This document shows positions 6,740-9,989 of a stretch of 9,989 nucleotides of DNA, in pieces. The position numbers and the translations under genes are program-made. The notes under the pieces are model-generated. The model did not search any database. It was given only the letters and a program-made list of their open reading frames with translations, and had not been told where the DNA came from. Positions within the stretch are counted from its first letter, which is position 1, and the number at the start of each line of letters is the position of its first letter. The DNA is from Thermoanaerobaculaceae bacterium (GTDB taxonomy: Bacteria; Acidobacteriota; UBA4820), in contig JAAZNT010000020.1 in NCBI GenBank assembly GCA_012798145.1, forward strand, positions 1 through 9,989, read 5' to 3'.

Positions 6740-8425
6740 ATGGCGGAAGAAGGCGTTAAAAAATCAAGCAATTTTATAAGAGAGATAATAAAAAAAGATT
6801 TGGAAGAGGGGAGAGTCAAAGAAGTTGTTACCCGTTTTCCTACCGAACCTAACGGTTACCTTCATATTGGTCATGCAAAGGCGATAACAATCGATTTCGG
6901 GCTTGCGAAAGAGTTTGGCGGAAGGTGCCATTTAAGGTTTGACGACACAAACCCTTCAAAAGAGGAGCAGGAGTATGTTGATTCGATAATGGAAGATATC
7001 AGATGGCTTGGGTGGGAATGGGGAAGCCATCTCTATTTTGCCAGCGACTATTTTGAAAAACTTTACGAATGGGCTATTTATCTGATTAAGCAGGGGAAAG
7101 CTTTTGTATGCGACCTTTCAGCCGATGAGGTGAGAGAATACCGCGGAGCATTGACTCAGCCGGGTAAAGAAAGCCCTTTTAGGAACAGGAGCGTTGAGGA
7201 AAACCTTAATTTGTTTGAAAGAATGAAAAACGGAGAGTTTCCCGACGGCTCAAAAACTTTAAGAGCGAAAATAAATATGTCGCACCCAAATATAAATATG
7301 AGAGACCCTGTTATGTATAGAATTTTGAGGGCGACGCACCACAGAACCGGAGACAAATGGTGCATCTATCCAACTTACGATTATGCCCACGGACAGTCTG
7401 ACGCCATAGAAGGCATTACTCATTCAATCTGTACTCTTGAATTTGAAGACCACAGACCTCTTTACGACTGGTTTGTTGATAATCTCCCGATTGAGAAAAA
7501 ACCTCACCAGTACGAATTTGCTCGGCTTAACCTCACTTACACTGTCCTTTCTAAGAGAAAACTTCTTGCCCTTGTTCAAAAAGGAATCGTCTCAGGATGG
7601 GACGACCCGAGAATGCCGACAATTGCGGGATTTAGAAGAAGAGGGTTTACTCCCGAAGCCATAAGAAATTTCTGCGAAGCGGTCGGCGTAGCAAAAGCGA
7701 ACAGCACAGTTGACCTTGCTTTCCTTGAAGAGTGTTTAAGAGACGAGTTGAACAAAAAAGCTCCAAGAAGAATGGCTGTTTTGAAGCCTTTAAAAGTCAC
7801 CATAGAAAACTATCCCGAAGGCGAAAGCGAAGAGCTTGAAATTTCAAACAACCCTGAAGATCCTTCCTATGGAACGAGGAAAGTCAAATTTTCAAGAAGC
7901 ATTTACATTGACAGAGACGACTTTATGGTTGACCCGCCTCCTAAATTTTTCCGACTTGCTCCTCAAAGAGAAGTAAGGTTAAGAAACGCATACTATTTGA
8001 CCTGTACTGGGTATAAAACCGATGAAAAGAGCGAAGTAATAGAAATTATGGGGAAAATAGACCCCGCAACAAAAGGTGGCTGGTCGCCAGACGGAAGGTC
8101 CCCAAAAGTTACAATTCACTGGGTTAACGCTGAAGATTGCATTGAATCAGAAATTCGTCTTTATGATCGGTTGTTTTTAAAAGAAAACCCCGACGATGTT
8201 GAAGAGGGAAAAGATTTTCTTTCAAATTTGAACCCAGATTCGCTGAAGGTTTTGAAAGGATGCAAACTTGAGCCATCTTTGAAAGATGCCAAATTGGGCG
8301 AGGTTTACCAATTTGAAAGAGTTGGATATTTCACTTTGGACAAAGACTCCAAAAAGGAATGCCTTGTTTTCAACCGCGCTGTAACACTAAAAGACACTTG
8401 GGCGAAGATTCAGAAAAAAAGATAG
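6740..8425 (+). CDS. glnS: Glutaminyl-tRNA synthetase
   Basis: This class I synthetase charges tRNA-Gln with glutamine using ATP in the cytoplasm. The 561-residue protein matches the usual bacterial GlnRS length (about 550). The N-terminal RFPTEPNGYLHIGHAKAI has the ATP-binding HIGH at residues 42-45, and RFDDTNP follows. The second class I signature is VLSKRKL at 269-275, the GlnRS form of KMSKS. YPTYDYAHGQSDAIEG and HSICTLEFEDHRPLYDWF are characteristic of GlnRS rather than bacterial GluRS. From about residue 340 come the two anticodon-binding beta-barrels, with VTIHWVNAEDC near 455 and a complete C-terminus. GGAGGA (6728-6733) is 6 nt before the ATG. The preceding promoter-like sequence suggests independent expression. 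No terminator with a clear GC stem and T-run follows the TAG. Confidence 0.97.
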   Translation: MAEEGVKKSSNFIREIIKKDLEEGRVKEVVTRFPTEPNGYLHIGHAKAITIDFGLAKEFGGRCHLRFDDTNPSKEEQEYVDSIMEDIRWLGWEWGSHLYFASDYFEKLYEWAIYLIKQGKAFVCDLSADEVREYRGALTQPGKESPFRNRSVEENLNLFERMKNGEFPDGSKTLRAKINMSHPNINMRDPVMYRILRATHHRTGDKWCIYPTYDYAHGQSDAIEGITHSICTLEFEDHRPLYDWFVDNLPIEKKPHQYEFARLNLTYTVLSKRKLLALVQKGIVSGWDDPRMPTIAGFRRRGFTPEAIRNFCEAVGVAKANSTVDLAFLEECLRDELNKKAPRRMAVLKPLKVTIENYPEGESEELEISNNPEDPSYGTRKVKFSRSIYIDRDDFMVDPPPKFFRLAPQREVRLRNAYYLTCTGYKTDEKSEVIEIMGKIDPATKGGWSPDGRSPKVTIHWVNAEDCIESEIRLYDRLFLKENPDDVEEGKDFLSNLNPDSLKVLKGCKLEPSLKDAKLGEVYQFERVGYFTLDKDSKKECLVFNRAVTLKDTWAKIQKKR

Positions 8426-8559
8426 GGCATAGAAGTTTAGAAACGGGGAAGCCACTCACCCCTCAAAAAAGAGATTATTTTGGTTAGTCTTTTTCTTTAG
8501 CAAAACCGCTCATCTTAAAACCTTAACCATAACCCCATTCATTTTTTAAAAAAGCATTA

Positions 8560-8753
8560 AACCCAAATTTGTCAATAGAATAGTTTTTCCTAAGGACTTT
8601 TTAGAGAAAATGGAAGATAATAAACCAAACAATCGGCAGGCAGTTTGCCTTCGGCAACCTGAAACATAATCAAAAATCTTCTTACAAAATTTCCATTTTC
8701 TCTAACCAATCTCTGATCGCTTTTTAAAGTTTTTTTAATGAAAAATCTGGGTT
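8560..8753. repeat. Nested inverted-repeat element (outer 11-bp, inner 15-bp, central hairpin)
   Basis: A perfect 15-bp inverted repeat pairs 8601-8615 (TTAGAGAAAATGGAA) with 8691-8705. Inside it, CAGG 8637-8640 pairs with CCTG 8658-8661 and TTGCC 8645-8649 pairs with GGCAA 8653-8657, around a TTC loop and a 4-nt bulge. Outside it, AACCCAAATTT (8560-8570) pairs with 8743-8753 with one mismatch. All three pairs share nearly the same centre. It may be a MITE-like or REP-like unit, a structured RNA, or a transcription boundary. No target-site duplication is visible around the 15-bp pair. Confidence 0.7.
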
Positions 8754-8784
8754 AAAAAAGCGCATTAAAAATTTACTTTTTTAA
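8732..8784. repeat. Mutually exclusive AT-only inverted repeats
   Basis: TTTTTAATG (8732-8740) pairs perfectly with CATTAAAAA (8763-8771). TTAAAAAAG (8752-8760) pairs perfectly with CTTTTTTAA (8776-8784). The two 9-bp pairings cross each other, so they could be alternative hairpins or a pseudoknot in RNA. Such pairs are easier to get by chance in DNA this rich in A and T. One of them could serve as a weak terminator after glnS, but a GC-rich stem is lacking. Confidence 0.4.
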
Positions 8785-8856
8785 TAATTTTGTAACTATT
8801 TGTAAATAAAAGAGATAGAAGGCATCCAAAAACACTAATTTCCCCATCAAAAAGAC

Positions 8857-8885
8857 TTGACAAGCCATAGAAAAAAATGTATATT
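8857..8885 (+). promoter_or_regulatory. Near-consensus sigma70-type promoter for the S8 protease gene
   Basis: A perfect TTGACA (8857-8862) is separated by 17 bp from TATATT (8880-8885, 5 of 6 to TATAAT). Predicted transcription start is near 8892, giving a leader of about 67 nt. This is the best promoter match in the window and it directly precedes an isolated gene with a strong ribosome binding site, so high expression is likely. Confidence 0.75.
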
Positions 8886-8894
8886 ATCAATTTG

Positions 8895-8911
8895 AGGGAG
8901 GCTAAGTCCCT
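8895..8911 (+). promoter_or_regulatory. Hairpin at the 5' end of the predicted protease leader
   Basis: AGGGA (8895-8899) pairs with TCCCT (8907-8911) around a 7-nt loop, and one G-T wobble can extend the stem outward. It begins about 3 nt after the predicted transcription start, a position where hairpins can protect an mRNA from 5'-end decay. An operator for a dimeric repressor just downstream of the promoter is an alternative reading. Confidence 0.4.
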
Positions 8912-8946
8912 TTGAAATATAAAGTGAGTTTAGAAAAACTTTTTAG

Positions 8947-8953
8947 AAGGAGG
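8947..8953 (+). promoter_or_regulatory. Strong ribosome binding site of the S8 protease gene
   Basis: AAGGAGG lies 5 nt before the ATG at 8959, within a longer match to the anti-Shine-Dalgarno sequence (8945-8954). It fixes the start codon of the protease gene. Confidence 0.85.
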
Positions 8954-8958
8954 TGCTT

Positions 8959-9989
8959 ATGAGGAAACAAAAGCACATGTTCGTTGTTTTTGTAGCCCTC
9001 GCTCTTCTTCTCTGCACAGGCATTCTGGCTGGAGAACCGAAACAAGGCCAGAAATTGACTGCCACTGATTCGATGGGGCGGACTCTTGGACCATCAGATT
9101 TTGATGGACAAGTTGTCACCCATCAGAAGCAGCTGTGGGAATCGGAAGTTCCATTTGTCCCCCGAGACCCCGACAGAACTTGGTGGCCCTACACAGAGAA
9201 GATAGGCGACTATCGTTTCACATCCCCGCGTGTTGAAGAAATGCGGGATTCGCAGATCAATGTCAACGGAGTTGCAATAGTTGACATTGAGAATGTCGGG
9301 CTTGCTTTAAACGCTCTGCCTAAAGATCTTGTTCTTGAATCAGGCGAGCAACTAAACAAGCCATACGGCTTCTACCTCATTAAAATTGAGGGAAGAACAA
9401 GAGGGGATTCTGAAATTAAAGCATTGACAGATGCGGGCGTCATCCTTGGCGAATATCTGCCTGTCAACACCTACATTGCAAAAATCCCCTCGGAAAAAGT
9501 GGGAGAAGTCAAAAGTCTTCCGTTTGTTTCCTATCTGGGCGACTACCACCCGGCATACAAGATCAGCCCTGAAATAGGACTTAAGAAGGTTCCCGCAACA
9601 GAACTTTACGATGAAAGCGGCAACCCCAAGCCATGGAAGTTTGATTTGACTCTCCATCAAGGCGCCGATGTGAAAAATGTCCTTGAAAATCTCAGCCAGA
9701 TGGGAATTTTCGTAAAAGATGAAGACATCCATATCAACGAGTATGAAAACTTCATCACAATTGAGACGATGCCGGAAGGTGTTGTTGAAATTGCAAAAAT
9801 TCCCGAAGTGAAATGGATTGACGAAAAGCCATTCATTCAGCTTCATGCATCATCAACCAGCCCTTCAACGATTCCAATGCTTCTCCAAAACAATTGGACA
9901 TTCACAACATCAACATCCGGATGGAAACTTTGGAACGCGGGAATTGACGGAAATGCCTCCGGAACCGCTCAAATTATTGCAGTTCAGGA
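8959..9989 (+). CDS. Secreted subtilisin-like (S8) serine protease precursor, 3'-partial: signal peptide and double prosegment
   Basis: The frame is open from ATG 8959 to the window end (343 full codons). A signal peptide covers about residues 1-24 (MRKQK, hydrophobic core, cleavage near ILA/GEP). Two similar modules follow: residues about 136-200 (YLIKIEG, helix, YIAKIPSEKVGEVKSLPFV) and about 226-297 (FDLTLHQGAD, helix, FITIETMPEGVVEIAKIPEV). Both have the strand-helix-strand order of subtilase propeptides (inhibitor I9-like). Then comes a typical entry to a subtilase catalytic domain: NNWTF, GWKLWNAGIDG and AQIIAVQ. The window stops where the catalytic-Asp motif (usually DxG) should follow; the remaining bases GA fit GAC/GAT. 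S8 proteases are secreted endopeptidases that fold with, then cleave off, the prosegment. The family assignment rests on propeptide and entry motifs, since the catalytic triad is not visible. GC content looks higher than in neighbouring genes. Confidence 0.82.
   Translation, partial: MRKQKHMFVVFVALALLLCTGILAGEPKQGQKLTATDSMGRTLGPSDFDGQVVTHQKQLWESEVPFVPRDPDRTWWPYTEKIGDYRFTSPRVEEMRDSQINVNGVAIVDIENVGLALNALPKDLVLESGEQLNKPYGFYLIKIEGRTRGDSEIKALTDAGVILGEYLPVNTYIAKIPSEKVGEVKSLPFVSYLGDYHPAYKISPEIGLKKVPATELYDESGNPKPWKFDLTLHQGADVKNVLENLSQMGIFVKDEDIHINEYENFITIETMPEGVVEIAKIPEVKWIDEKPFIQLHASSTSPSTIPMLLQNNWTFTTSTSGWKLWNAGIDGNASGTAQIIAVQ

Larger units (their letters stand above)
8426..8958. other. 533-bp AT-rich intergenic region between glnS and the S8 protease gene
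   Basis: No convincing gene is visible on either strand. The longest start-to-stop stretch with any ribosome-site hint is 19 codons (8610-8669). The region holds, in order, a short G4/C4 stem without a T-run (8445-8462), the nested inverted repeats at 8560-8753, AT-only inverted repeats at 8732-8784, and then the promoter, leader hairpin and ribosome binding site of the protease gene (8857-8953). It is visibly richer in A and T than the flanking genes. Confidence 0.8.

Noticed and set aside
8445..8462. GGGG/CCCC stem after glnS as a Rho-independent terminator
   Set aside because: The stem is only 4 bp with a 10-nt loop, and A residues rather than a T-run follow it.
8610..8669. 19-codon frame within the inverted-repeat region
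   Set aside because: It is very short, the AAGGA upstream is 13 nt away, and the frame lies across the inverted repeats, which explain its sequence better.
8426..8958. tRNA, rRNA or CRISPR array in the long intergenic region
   Set aside because: No cloverleaf with a GTTCRA-type T-loop, no rRNA-like sequence and no regularly spaced direct repeats were seen.
9352..9846. 164-codon open frame on the minus strand inside the S8 protease gene
   Set aside because: The plus-strand frame has a signal peptide, a strong ribosome binding site, a promoter and recognisable modules. The minus-strand frame has none and reads as an antisense shadow.

Overview
This window carries a dense, co-directional (+ strand) run of eight protein genes from an AT-rich bacterium. 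It shows standard-code translation, AGGAGG-type ribosome binding sites, a lipoprotein signal, type II secretion / type IV pilus machinery and a GlnRS. That combination suggests a Gram-negative (diderm) bacterium, perhaps from a deep-branching or uncultured phylum of the Acidobacteriota/candidate-phylum kind. The assignment is an inference from gene content and codon flavour only, and no rRNA marker is present.

Positions 2-6354 look like one operon. (1) A 5'-truncated member of the GspE/PilB secretion-ATPase family has an N-terminal cysteine cluster and a tandem MshEN module, but nearly all ATPase motifs are destroyed, including the Walker A lysine. (2) A HAD-superfamily phosphatase resembling phosphoglycolate phosphatase follows. 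(3) Next is an unrecognised lipoprotein. (4) galU makes UDP-glucose. (5) A secreted M23 (LytM-type) metallopeptidase has a long beta-rich C-terminal region. Spacers are 2, 16 and 3 nt, then a 1-nt TGATG overlap, so these genes are probably co-transcribed and partly translationally coupled. The theme is the cell envelope: a secretion/pilus-related protein, nucleotide sugar supply, an outer-membrane or periplasmic lipoprotein, and a peptidoglycan hydrolase fold.

Positions 6380-8425 hold a 107-codon gene of unknown function followed by glnS. A good sigma70-like promoter straddles the end of the small gene and probably gives glnS its own transcript.

Positions 8426-8958 are a 533-bp AT-rich intergenic region with no convincing gene. 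It contains nested inverted repeats (a perfect 15-bp pair around a GC-rich hairpin, with an outer 11-bp pair) and several AT-only inverted repeats that exclude each other. At its right end is a near-consensus promoter (TTGACA, 17-bp spacer, TATATT), a 5'-UTR hairpin and a strong Shine-Dalgarno sequence.

That promoter drives the last gene, a secreted subtilisin-like (S8) protease precursor from 8959 that runs off the window. The window ends where the catalytic-aspartate motif begins. The visible part is the signal peptide plus an unusually long prosegment with two similar propeptide-like modules.

The strongest candidates for something new are the catalytically dead GspE/PilB-like protein with its cysteine and MshEN modules, and the nested inverted-repeat element in the intergenic region. 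No CRISPR array, tRNA, rRNA, transposase or phage gene is visible.
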